A DNA stretch of 8,544 nucleotides, taken from assembly GCA_003484585.1 (NCBI GenBank), contig DNBZ01000335.1:1-8544 (forward strand), read 5' to 3'. The translations under genes and the position numbers were made by a program. The notes under the pieces are model-generated. The model did not search any database. It worked only from the letters and a program-made list of their open reading frames with translations, and was not told where the DNA came from. The stretch is from Bacteroidota bacterium. Its GTDB lineage: Bacteria > Bacteroidota > Bacteroidia > NS11-12g > UBA9320. Shown one piece after another: positions 1-7,200 of the stretch (the first letter of the stretch is position 1; each line of letters opens with the position of its first letter).

Positions 1-1
1 T

Positions 2-610
2 TTTGTTATCTGTTCTATGGAACCATATGTTAATCTAGAGATAGAGTTGACAGTGGAAAAAGGAAGAGGTTATGTTCCTGCTGAGGAAAATGTTCAAGAG
101 AATGCACCAATTGGTGAGATTGCTATTGATTCTATTTTCACTCCAATCAAAAATGTGAAGTATCACGTGGAAGATTTTCGTGTAGAGCAAAAGACAGATT
201 ATGAGAAATTAGTTTTTGAAGTAAAAACTGATGGTTCTATTCATCCTGAAGAAGCTCTTAAAGAAGCTTCTAAGATAATGATAAGACACCTTGTGTTGTT
301 CTCTGACGAAAGTATACTTGAAGATACTCAGGTACAATCTCAGAAAAATGAAGTAGATGAAAATATGCTTCATATGAGAAAAATACTCAAAACGTCACTG
401 TCAGATTTAGATCTTTCAGTAAGAGCATATAATTGCTTGAAAGCAGCTGAGATTAGAACACTCGGAGAGTTAGTAAGTTTCCACATAGAAGACTTGTTGA
501 AGTTCAGAAACTTCGGTAAAAAGTCTTTGACTGAGTTGGAGGATTTTGTAAAAGAAAAAGGATTAAACTTTGGTATGGATGTAGCGAAGTATAATCTTGA
601 TGATGAATAA
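2..610 (+). CDS. rpoA: DNA-directed RNA polymerase subunit alpha, C-terminal part (5' end outside window)
   Basis: The alpha subunit dimerises to nucleate RNA polymerase assembly, and its C-terminal domain contacts UP-element DNA and activators. The frame is open from base 2 (the first visible residues are FVICS before the Met at 17), so that Met is internal and the true start lies upstream. The visible 202 residues cover the end of the N-terminal domain ([10 protein letters not shown], then the segment ending IRHLVLFSD), an acidic linker, and a complete C-terminal domain. In the latter, the Arg and Asn of the VRAYNCLK segment (Arg codon 422-424) and the Lys of [10 protein letters not shown] match the E. 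coli DNA-contacting residues R265, N268 and K298. The TAA stop is at 608-610, and rplQ starts 17 bases later, the usual order at the end of the alpha operon. Identification is secure; the missing N-terminus is a window effect. Confidence 0.98.
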   Translation, partial: FVICSMEPYVNLEIELTVEKGRGYVPAEENVQENAPIGEIAIDSIFTPIKNVKYHVEDFRVEQKTDYEKLVFEVKTDGSIHPEEALKEASKIMIRHLVLFSDESILEDTQVQSQKNEVDENMLHMRKILKTSLSDLDLSVRAYNCLKAAEIRTLGELVSFHIEDLLKFRNFGKKSLTELEDFVKEKGLNFGMDVAKYNLDDE

Positions 611-627
611 TATTAAGATAGAACGAG

Positions 628-1176
628 ATGAGGCACGGAAAAAAGTTTAACCACTTAGGTAGAAAGAAAGGACACAGAGAAGCTATGCTAAGTAACATGG
701 CAAGTTCTCTACTTACTCATAAGCGTATTTTTACAACTACTGCTAAGGCAAAAGCACTTAGAGTATATGTAGAACCACTTATTACTAAGTCTAAAGGAAA
801 TACTACACACAATAGAAGAATTGTGTTTGGCTATCTTCAAAGTAAAGATGCTGTAAACGAACTGTTTACAACTATAGCACCTAAAGTAGCAGATAGACCA
901 GGAGGATATACTAGAATTTTAAAAACTGGTAATAGACTTGGAGATAATGCTGATATGTGTATGATGGAGTTAGTAGATTTCAATGACTCTATGCTGGAAG
1001 CTAAAGAGTCTAAGTCTAAAACTAATTCTGGGAGTAAACGTACTAGAAGAGGTAAGAAAACTGAAGCTACTGCTGATGCTTCTGTGAAGGAAGTTGTAGT
1101 AGAAAAGGAAGAAGCCCCAAAAGCTGAAACAGAGGCTGAAACCTCTACTGAAGCTGAGGCTGATGACAATGCTTAA
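628..1176 (+). CDS. rplQ: 50S ribosomal protein L17
   Basis: L17 is a large-subunit ribosomal protein near the peptide exit tunnel. The N-terminus [20 protein letters not shown] is the family signature and fixes the start at 628. The core continues through the [12 protein letters not shown] segment to [20 protein letters not shown] and ends at about residue 119. Residues ~120-182 form a low-complexity tail: first basic (Lys/Arg/Ser, to about residue 145), then acidic and Ala/Glu/Thr-rich. At 182 residues it is much longer than the E. coli protein (about 127); such extensions are familiar in Bacteroidota L17. There is no obvious Shine-Dalgarno site in the 17-base gap after rpoA, consistent with translational coupling or the SD-poor initiation of this phylum. 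It is the last gene of the operon, followed by a terminator. Confidence 0.97.
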   Translation: MRHGKKFNHLGRKKGHREAMLSNMASSLLTHKRIFTTTAKAKALRVYVEPLITKSKGNTTHNRRIVFGYLQSKDAVNELFTTIAPKVADRPGGYTRILKTGNRLGDNADMCMMELVDFNDSMLEAKESKSKTNSGSKRTRRGKKTEATADASVKEVVVEKEEAPKAETEAETSTEAEADDNA

Positions 1177-1290
1177 GTAACAGTTATTTATGCCTGAGAA
1201 AGCTAAAATAGCCAATTAGGTAGAACTAGCTTAGAAAATAGAATAATGAGTTAGAGGGGATGATATTTCTTTAACTTTAGAATATATAGA

Positions 1291-1319
1291 GTCTCTCGCT
1301 TCGGTGAGGGACTTTTTTT
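1291..1319 (+). terminator. Intrinsic terminator of the rpoA-rplQ operon
   Basis: A 9-bp stem (1291-1299 paired with 1304-1312, including two G-T wobbles) closes a TTCG loop in the stable C(UUCG)G context. Seven T residues follow directly at 1313-1319. It lies about 115 bases after the rplQ stop, with no gene between. Confidence 0.93.
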
Positions 1320-1454
1320 ATGCCATAGATTTTATGGATATATTAATGGTATCTATTTAATTGCATAGATTAATCTTGATAGGGTTGTTGGAGGGCAAAT
1401 AAATATGTGGTTTAGTTTATTGAGCTTGTAGAAATAATGTAGATCAATTTATAC

Positions 1455-1486
1455 AAAAAAAAAGACCATCAATTGATGGTCTTTTT
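1455..1486. terminator. Palindromic bidirectional terminator between convergent genes
   Basis: Bases 1459-1486 are a perfect 28-base palindrome centred on AATT at 1471-1474, with arms GACCATC and GATGGTC plus flanking A and T runs. Nine A at 1455-1463 give a U9 tract for transcripts coming from the - strand peptidase gene, whose stop is 41 bases away. Five T at 1482-1486 give a weaker tract for + strand read-through from rplQ. The main use is probably to end the - strand transcript, with a back-up role for the + strand. Confidence 0.9.
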
Positions 1487-1526
1487 ACATACTAGCATCT
1501 AGACTAGCGTTGTGTGAAGTTTTAAC

Positions 1527-2597
1527 TTATTTAAAGTATCTAAAATCTTGTCCAGATTTGATGGTTAGCAATGACTCATACATCAATTGAATACAATCTT
1601 CTATGTCTGTATAAGCTACAGTCTCTACGGTAGTATGCATATACTTTAGCGGCAGAGAGATAAGGGCACTTGCTACGCCTATATCGCTATATGCGAAAGC
1701 ATCTGTATCTGTTCCTGTACTTCTACTTGCTGCTTGGCGTTGGATGGCTATTTTATTTTTCTTAGCAGTATCTACTATTAGTTTTAGTAAGTTGTTTTGT
1801 ACTGCAGGTCCGGTAGTCACAGCGGGTCCGCCACCACATTTAGTATCGCCTTGTAGTTTTTTATCGTACATAGGACTTTGCGTGTCGTGCGTTACATCTG
1901 TTACTATAGCCACATTTGGCTTTAACCTGCGGCTCATCATTTCTGCTCCACGTAGACCTATTTCTTCTTGTACAGAGTTTACTACATAAAGTGTAAATGG
2001 AAGTTTTTTCTTATTCTCTTTGAGTAGTCGAGCTACTTCGGCTATCATAAAACCACCACCACGATTATCTATAGCACGAGCTACTACATATTTTTTATTA
2101 AGCTCCATCATCTCTGCATCAAAGGTGACTACTGTTCCCACGTCAACACCCATTTTGAGCACTTCTGCTTTGTTTGCCGCTCCTACATCTATAGTTAGGT
2201 TAGCAAGCGATGGTCTTGGCTCCCTGTCTTTATTACGTACGTGTATAGCTGGCCAGCCAAATACGCCGTCTACTTTTCCTTTTTCGGTGTGTAGGTGTAC
2301 TCGCATACTTGGTGCTATCTGGTGGTCACTGCCTCCATTACGTATCACATAGATATATCCATTGTCATCTATATAGTTTACAAACCACGCTATCTCATCT
2401 GCATGAGCTTCTATTACAACTTTGTAATCGTGACCAGGATTGATCACCCCTACCACACTACCATAGGTGTCTACTTCGTACTCATCTATATATGGTTTCA
2501 GATAATCTAGCCAAACCTTTTGTCCTGCAGATTCAAAACCTGTAGGAGCATTAGCATTTAAATAGTCTCTAAGGAATTTTTTACTTTCTTTTCTCAT
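1527..2597 (-). CDS. M42-family metallopeptidase (glutamyl aminopeptidase/cellulase-like, TET-type)
   Basis: This is a cytoplasmic di-metal aminopeptidase of family M42, which trims N-terminal residues from peptides and typically forms tetrahedral dodecamers. All expected metal and catalytic positions are visible in the 356-residue product: H65 with D67 (EAHADE), the bridging D177 (ARAIDNRGGG), the catalytic and metal-binding pair E211-E212 (VQEEIGLRGA), D234 (VTDVTHDT) and H321 (KYMHTTVE). The GTDTDAFAYSD segment near 295-305 is also typical. Length fits the family (about 340-360), and there is no signal peptide. The ATG at 2597 fits the family N-terminus; no Shine-Dalgarno site is seen. It lies 64 bases downstream of the deaminase gene with no terminator between, so co-transcription is possible. 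The exact substrate preference cannot be read from sequence. Confidence 0.93.
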   Translation of the reverse strand: MRKESKKFLRDYLNANAPTGFESAGQKVWLDYLKPYIDEYEVDTYGSVVGVINPGHDYKVVIEAHADEIAWFVNYIDDNGYIYVIRNGGSDHQIAPSMRVHLHTEKGKVDGVFGWPAIHVRNKDREPRPSLANLTIDVGAANKAEVLKMGVDVGTVVTFDAEMMELNKKYVVARAIDNRGGGFMIAEVARLLKENKKKLPFTLYVVNSVQEEIGLRGAEMMSRRLKPNVAIVTDVTHDTQSPMYDKKLQGDTKCGGGPAVTTGPAVQNNLLKLIVDTAKKNKIAIQRQAASRSTGTDTDAFAYSDIGVASALISLPLKYMHTTVETVAYTDIEDCIQLMYESLLTIKSGQDFRYFK

Positions 2598-2661
2598 TGG
2601 GGACGAAGATAAAATTTAATGATTGAATAAATCAGTGATAGAATAAGATTTTCAGCATAGC

Positions 2662-3150
2662 CTAGCTATTCTCTTTTGGGTCTTTGCCAAACATCCAAAA
2701 AATAGTTCCTTCCATTACCTGTTTGGCTTCGTCCTCCATAAAACTGCCTATCACCTCTGGGGGCTTCCCAAAGAACAAATTAAATTTAGTGAGGTCTGTA
2801 TCTTGAAGTATTTTCCATTTGGAGTATCCTCCCATATATAAACTAGGGAGTGCAAATACCACACGACTGATTTTGTATTCTCGTATCATAAAAGAACACA
2901 TAGGACAAGGCTCGCTACTCGTATAGAGTGTGTACCCGCTCAAATCTGAAGTTCCCATAATTTGATGAGCATTGTGCAATGCAGTAATTTCTGCGTGCTC
3001 AGATACTTTGGTGTTGGCTGCGTTTATTCCTTCAGCAATAAGTTTATTGTCTTTGGTTATTAAACTACCAAAAGGAGCATCTCCATTGTCTATGCTTAGT
3101 TGTGAAAGCTCTATGCATCGCTGCATAAAGTGTTTGTCTGGATTAATCAT
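2662..3150 (-). CDS. Nucleoside deaminase (cytidine/deoxycytidylate deaminase superfamily, GuaD/TadA-like)
   Basis: A cytosolic zinc hydrolase of the CDA fold that deaminates a purine or pyrimidine base or nucleoside; the substrate is not determined. In the 162-residue product, the zinc ligand His and catalytic Glu are in HAEITAL (H52, E54), and the two Cys ligands are in SEPCPMCSFMI (C82, C85). The N-terminal substrate-loop motif APFGSLI is at residues 25-31. The C-terminal half (VVFALPSLYMGGYSKW, then a segment rich in aromatic residues) resembles stand-alone guanine deaminase-like proteins more than tRNA adenosine deaminase TadA, but this is a judgement by eye. The ATG at 3150 lies only 15 bases after the stop of the tolC remnant, so the gene was probably the downstream member of that lost efflux operon. 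It looks intact and may be co-transcribed with the M42 peptidase. Confidence 0.88.
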   Translation of the reverse strand: MINPDKHFMQRCIELSQLSIDNGDAPFGSLITKDNKLIAEGINAANTKVSEHAEITALHNAHQIMGTSDLSGYTLYTSSEPCPMCSFMIREYKISRVVFALPSLYMGGYSKWKILQDTDLTKFNLFFGKPPEVIGSFMEDEAKQVMEGTIFWMFGKDPKENS

Positions 3151-3165
3151 CTTAGAGTCTTTTTT

Positions 3166-3546
3166 CTACAACACACCACCACTCGACACATACCAAGCAT
3201 ATTCTGCTTTGTTGTGATTGGCTACTGCTTTGAGGTAGTCTAGACGAAGCTTGATGTATAGCTCCTGTGCTTGTAGTATCTCTAGTGGGATAGCCGTTCC
3301 TAGTTGTTGCCTGGCTATAGTTTGATCAAGTGCTTTTTTGGCTAGTTGACTACCTTCTAGTGCAATGGCAGCAGATTCTTTGGCGAGTTGCTTTTGTCGA
3401 TTGGCTAGTTCTACTTCATTACTGATAATTGTCTTTGCTTGTTGGATTTGGTTCTTCTGCAAGGCAATGTTTGCATTATACTGCTCTACTTGACCTCCCT
3501 TTAATGCTCTGCATTCGCGGTATGAGCACTGCAGAGAGCACTGCAA
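3166..3546 (-). pseudogene. TolC-family outer-membrane efflux protein, C-terminal remnant
   Basis: TolC-family proteins are trimeric outer-membrane channels of tripartite pumps, normally about 400-480 residues. Here only the last ~110 residues remain. Recognisable homology begins near 3504 at LKGGQ, the usual (F)xGG turn opening the second structural repeat. It continues through a long Gln/Ala/Lys-rich coiled coil (about 3490-3330) to the closing ARQQLGTAIPLEILQAQ and LRLDYLKAVANHNKAEY segments typical of the family end. The frame can be extended to a TTG at 3546, but an in-frame TAG precedes it directly. Bases 3508-3546 belong to another gene read in a different frame, so there is no genuine start, signal peptide or first repeat. 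It is therefore a 5'-truncated fragment, very unlikely to make a channel. The junction lies at about 3500-3515. Confidence 0.85.
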
Positions 3547-3601
3547 CTACTACTACCATTACGAATACGAGGTATGGATTTTTAAACGATAATTTTATCA
3601 T
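3476..3601 (-). pseudogene. RND efflux permease, N-terminal remnant (41 codons)
   Basis: A short reading frame starts at ATG 3601 with MIKLSFKNPYLVFVMV and continues through a Val/Ala/Leu helix to VLIPRMQ, ending at TAA 3476-3478. This is the layout of the RND permease N-terminus: a short basic cytoplasmic lead, an Asn-Pro-Tyr or Arg-Pro turn, transmembrane helix 1, then a Pro-containing exit followed in intact proteins by a 'DIFP'-like motif. The family match stops after about residue 31 (near 3509), where the sequence changes to tolC-derived DNA in another frame, so residues 33-41 are meaningless. About 1000 residues are missing. The sequence differs from the N-terminus of the intact permease ending at 4263, so it comes from a different pump. 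The start lies 44 bases after the elaA stop. The call rests on a short hydrophobic segment and is moderately sure. Confidence 0.72.
3524..3545 (-). repeat. Ten-base direct repeat inside the remnant permease helix
   Basis: GAGCACTGCA occurs at 3524-3533 and again at 3536-3545 (+ strand), a 12-base period. In the remnant permease frame it encodes the near-repeat AVLS-AVLI in the first transmembrane helix. It lies about 10-25 bases upstream, in the reading direction, of the inferred deletion junction. It may simply be two Ala-Val-Leu blocks that chose the same codons. Confidence 0.6.
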
Positions 3602-3645
3602 TGGTTAACAAAGTGCAATATCCATTTTTAAGTTGGAGAGGCTAA

Positions 3646-4116
3646 TTATATGGTCGATAATGTAGCTTTTCGTAACATCTCAATATGCGGAATGTCATCC
3701 TCCAGATACATTTCGCTGACTTGCTTGAAATCAAACCGATGATAGAAGCTCTTAAGATGCTCTTGTGCTGAGATCCGGATGTCTTGCTTGCCCAAGGTAT
3801 GCGTAATGAAGTCTATGCTTGTAGTCATGAGATCATTCCCCACATTAGTGCCTCTATACTCTTTAGCTACTGCTACTCTACCTATTGATATTTCTGCATA
3901 CGATATGCCTTGGGACACTATTCTGACGACTGCAGCTATTTTGGCATCTATAGTTCCGTATACGTGATAGGAGTGCAGATCTTTGTAATCTGCGTCTTGA
4001 TATGGGCAGTCTTGTTCTACTACAAAAATTGCTAGACGCAAAGCTAGAATACGGTGATGCTCTAAAGCGGTGAGCTCCTCAAAGTGTTTTATGGTCCATT
4101 GTATTTTGTGCTTCAT
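3646..4116 (-). CDS. elaA: ElaA-family GNAT N-acetyltransferase
   Basis: A cytosolic GNAT-fold acetyl-CoA-dependent acyltransferase; the acceptor of ElaA proteins is not well defined. The 156-residue product matches E. coli ElaA (about 153) along its length. Landmarks are RLAIFVVEQDCPYQDAD (residues 27-43), the acetyl-CoA-binding motif A GRVAVAKEYRGTNVGNDLM (79-97, with the R/G-x-x-G loop at RGTNVG), ISAQEHLKSFYHRFDF (115-130, including the Tyr expected as general acid) and the closing EDDIPHIEM (139-147). The ATG at 4116 agrees with the family start. A terminator for the efflux operon lies just upstream at 4151-4181, so the gene probably has its own promoter in the ~35 bases between. None could be defined well. 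No terminator is visible after its stop, so transcription may continue through the scar into the deaminase and peptidase genes. Confidence 0.93.
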   Translation of the reverse strand: MKHKIQWTIKHFEELTALEHHRILALRLAIFVVEQDCPYQDADYKDLHSYHVYGTIDAKIAAVVRIVSQGISYAEISIGRVAVAKEYRGTNVGNDLMTTSIDFITHTLGKQDIRISAQEHLKSFYHRFDFKQVSEMYLEDDIPHIEMLRKATLSTI

Positions 4117-4150
4117 GACGTAGTGTCAAAAATACGAATACGACTTGCAT

Positions 4151-4181
4151 AAAAAAGCCCTCACATCTCTGCAAGGGCTTT
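4151..4181 (-). terminator. Intrinsic terminator of the RND efflux operon
   Basis: On the - strand, AAAGCCCT (4181-4174) pairs with AGGGCTTT (4161-4154), an 8-bp stem with a 12-base loop. It runs into a tract of six U from 4156-4151. It lies about 80 bases after the permease stop at 4263 and upstream of elaA, so it separates the two transcription units. The 81 bases between the stop and the hairpin contain nothing recognisable. Confidence 0.88.
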
Positions 4182-4262
4182 ATCTAAACAAAAACTAAAT
4201 CAAAGTTTAAGTTCTTATTGTAATTTCAGACTAACCGACCTTAAGCGGACCGTGTTAGAAAA

Positions 4263-7200
4263 CTACTTAAATAATCGTGCTATTTTTACACTCGCTTTAT
4301 CACTGAGCCAATACATTACCGGTACTATTATCAAGGTAAGGAACGTAGCAAAGATTAATCCGAAGATTACCGTCCAAGCCATTGGTCCCCAGAAACTAGC
4401 GTTATCTCCTCCCATGTAAAACTCAGGGTCAAATTTGGTGAGAAGCGTATAGAAGTTGATGTTTAAACCTGTAGCCAGAGGAATAAGACCAAGTACCGTG
4501 GTAATAGCTGTAAGTAAAACAGGACGCAGTCTTGTACGACCACCATCTATAATAGTGCTAAGCACTATGTCTTCAGGAAGTCTATCTTCATCTGTAAGTC
4601 CCAGTTCTGCTCGCTTACGCTTACGTAGTAAGTTGGTATAGTCTATCAGTACAATAGCATTATTGACTACTACACCTGCTAGTGAGATAATACCAATACC
4701 ACTCATCATAATAGAGAATGGCATTTTGAAAACCCCAAAGCCTAAGAATACTCCGATAGTACTAAAGAGTACAGAGAACATAATTATGATGGGACCTACT
4801 ACAGAGTTAAACTGTGTTACGATAATCAAGAATATAATGAATACTGCAAGCATCATAGCACCTACAAGGAAATCTGTAGATGAAGATTGCTCTTCCTGCT
4901 CACCTGTAAATTTGAAGGTATATCCCTCTTTCATTTCGTGATCCCCAAGTAATTCTTTGAATTTTCCGACTATCTCATTCGCATTTCCTCCAGCTTCTAC
5001 TTCAGAGAAAATGGTAATCACTCTATCCAGGTCCCTTCTTTTTACAGTACCGTAGGTAGAGTTATAGTCTATACTAGTGACAGCAGATATAGGTACTTGA
5101 GAGATTTTACCTGTCGCCATATTACGGAATGTAATTACGGTGTTAAGCAGATTCTCGAGATTGTATCTGTAGTTTTCTTGGAAACGTAGTTGTACTTCGT
5201 AATCATCTTCACCGTCTTTGTATTTGGTAATTTCTTTCCCGAGTAACGCTGTACGAAGTGTACTCGCTATCTGCATAGTACTTAGTCCAAAACGTCTAGC
5301 TGCTTCTCTGTCAATCGTGATTTCGAGCATTGGCTTACCCAGCTCAAGATCCGTTTTCAGTTGGTCCACGCCAGGTATATTAGCGTCTTCCATCTTCTTC
5401 TTTATTTTTTCTACCTCTTCTATTAAGGTAAGGTAGTCTTCTCCTTTGATCTCCACATTTATAGGCTTACCTACTGGTGGTCCTACAGCATCTTTTGCAA
5501 ATGTGAGTTCAGCTTCGGGAAAATCTTTACAGGCCTCCTTGATGTCTGCCATAATATCAAATGTGCTTACATCTGTAAGGAATACACGTTTTTGATATTC
5601 TAAAAAAGAAACTGTAATACGTCCTTTATTTGGAGATGATCCACTTTGAACCCCAGCATTTGGGTCTGCAGTTTTTTCACCTACTTGTGCTAAAACAGCT
5701 TCTACTATTGCTTTATTAGGCTCTATAGCGGCAGCGATTCTCTTCTCTAGTTTCTTAGTAATCTCATTCGTTTTTACAATGTCCGTACCTAAAGGTGATT
5801 CTATGTATACATTCACATACTTAGGCTCGCCGTCTGGGAAGAACACGATAGGTGCTCCACTATTGACAAAGAAAACTATAGAGCCCACCATTAAAAAAAG
5901 GGTGGCTATAAAAAACCATACGGGTCTCCACCCTTTAAGAGCATAACTTGCAATATTTGCATATCCACTTTCTAGTCTAGGCATTACATTAGCCATAAAG
6001 TAATTTCCCCCAGGGGTGAATACAAATCTGTTTAAAATAGAAAACAGCACTCCTGTGATGAATAAGCCTCCCATTAATGCAAGGTCCCCACTTAGTAAAA
6101 AGAGGACAGCTAGTACAGATGCAATAGCCATAAAAATCCAAAACGTCTTTGATTTAGATTTCTCAATTTTGCCAGTTTTCATCCAATCTGCTGCTAGTAC
6201 TGGATTAACCAATAGAGCTACGAATAAGGAAGAAGAGAGTACTATAATAAGTGTGATAGGAAGGAATTTCATGAATTCTCCCATTAAGTCTTTCCAGAAA
6301 AGTAGTGGCACAAATGCAGCTACTGTTGTGGCTGTAGAAGCTATAATAGCTGTAGCTACTTCTCCTACGCCTTCATTAGATGCGTCAGCGGGACTCTTGC
6401 CCTCACCCCGCAGTCTATATATATTCTCTACTACTACTATACCATTATCTACCAGCATACCCAGTGCGAGTATGAGGGAGAATAAGACCATCATATTCAG
6501 GGTATTGCCACCGAAATTTAATATAGCTATGCCCATAAGCATGGATAGTGGAATAGCGATGCCTACAAATAATGAGTTACGCAGACCAAGGAAGAATACC
6601 AGCACGATGACTACTAAGAGCACACCCATGATGATACTATTCTCCAAGTTGCTCACCATGTTTTTGGTGTTCTTACTCTGGTCATTTGTAATTGTGACTT
6701 CTAGATCTTTCGGGAGAGAACCCTTCTGAGCTTCCGCCACTATTTTTTGTATGCCTTCAGCTGCATTTATTAGATTGGCACCACTCTTTTTCTTAATGTC
6801 AAGAGCTATAACTGGATTTTGGTCTAGTCTAGCAAATGAAGTAGGCTCTTTCTGCCCAAACTTAACGGTACCTATGTCTCTTAAGTAAACGATATTTTGA
6901 AACTCATTTTTGATAATAACATTGAGAATATCCCGGTAATCATCAAACTCCCCGTCTATACGTACGTTTCTGCGTGTAATGTCAGAACCTTCTATGCTTT
7001 TTATATCACCGCCAGACATGGTGATATTCTCACCTTTAATGGCATTTTCTACATCATTCAGAGAAATCTCAAGAGACTCCATCTTTACTCTGTTAATAGA
7101 AATCTCAACTTCTTCTTCTGTAAGTCCAGAGATATCTGCAGCACTTACTTCTGGTAAGGATTCAAATTTATCTTGAAGTAACTCGGCAAATTCTTTCAGT

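Larger units (their letters stand above)
1177..1526. other. Gene-free convergent intergenic region
   Basis: These 350 bases separate the end of rplQ (+) from the end of the M42 peptidase gene (-). They hold two hairpin terminators, at 1291-1319 and around 1455-1486. The stretch 1320-1450 is AT-rich with stops in every frame tried. The only repetition noticed is a short 'catagatt' word at about 1324 and 1364. No RNA gene, promoter or small ORF could be supported. Confidence 0.7.

Noticed and set aside
837..1169. A 110-codon - strand frame of Ser/Ala/Val composition
   Set aside because: It is antisense to the Ala/Glu-rich low-complexity tail of rplQ; the repetitive codons there keep the opposite strand open.
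2611..2618. TAAATTTT on the - strand upstream of the M42 peptidase, a near match to a -7 element
   Set aside because: The last base deviates from the consensus and there is no TTG at the expected distance. The gene may instead be read from the deaminase transcript.
3476..3546. Programmed frameshift joining the permease-like start to the TolC-like end into one protein
   Set aside because: The two halves belong to proteins of different compartments and no slippery sequence is evident at the junction. A deletion scar explains the arrangement more simply.
4127..4134. TATTTTTG on the - strand upstream of elaA, matching the Bacteroidota -7 consensus TAnnTTTG
   Set aside because: It ends only 10 bases before the ATG and no TTG box is found about 19 bases upstream, where the efflux terminator lies. 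In AT-rich DNA the match alone is too weak to call a promoter.
4231..4258. CTAAC...GTTAG inverted repeat just after the permease stop
   Set aside because: Only 5 bp pair, with an 18-base interior that does not fold well, and no T-tract follows. The clear terminator is at 4151-4181.
6016..6729. A 237-codon open frame on the + strand opposite the permease gene
   Set aside because: It is antisense to well-conserved membrane helices of the permease. The product has a Ser/Thr/Ile-rich composition with no recognisable domain, as expected of a frame shadow.
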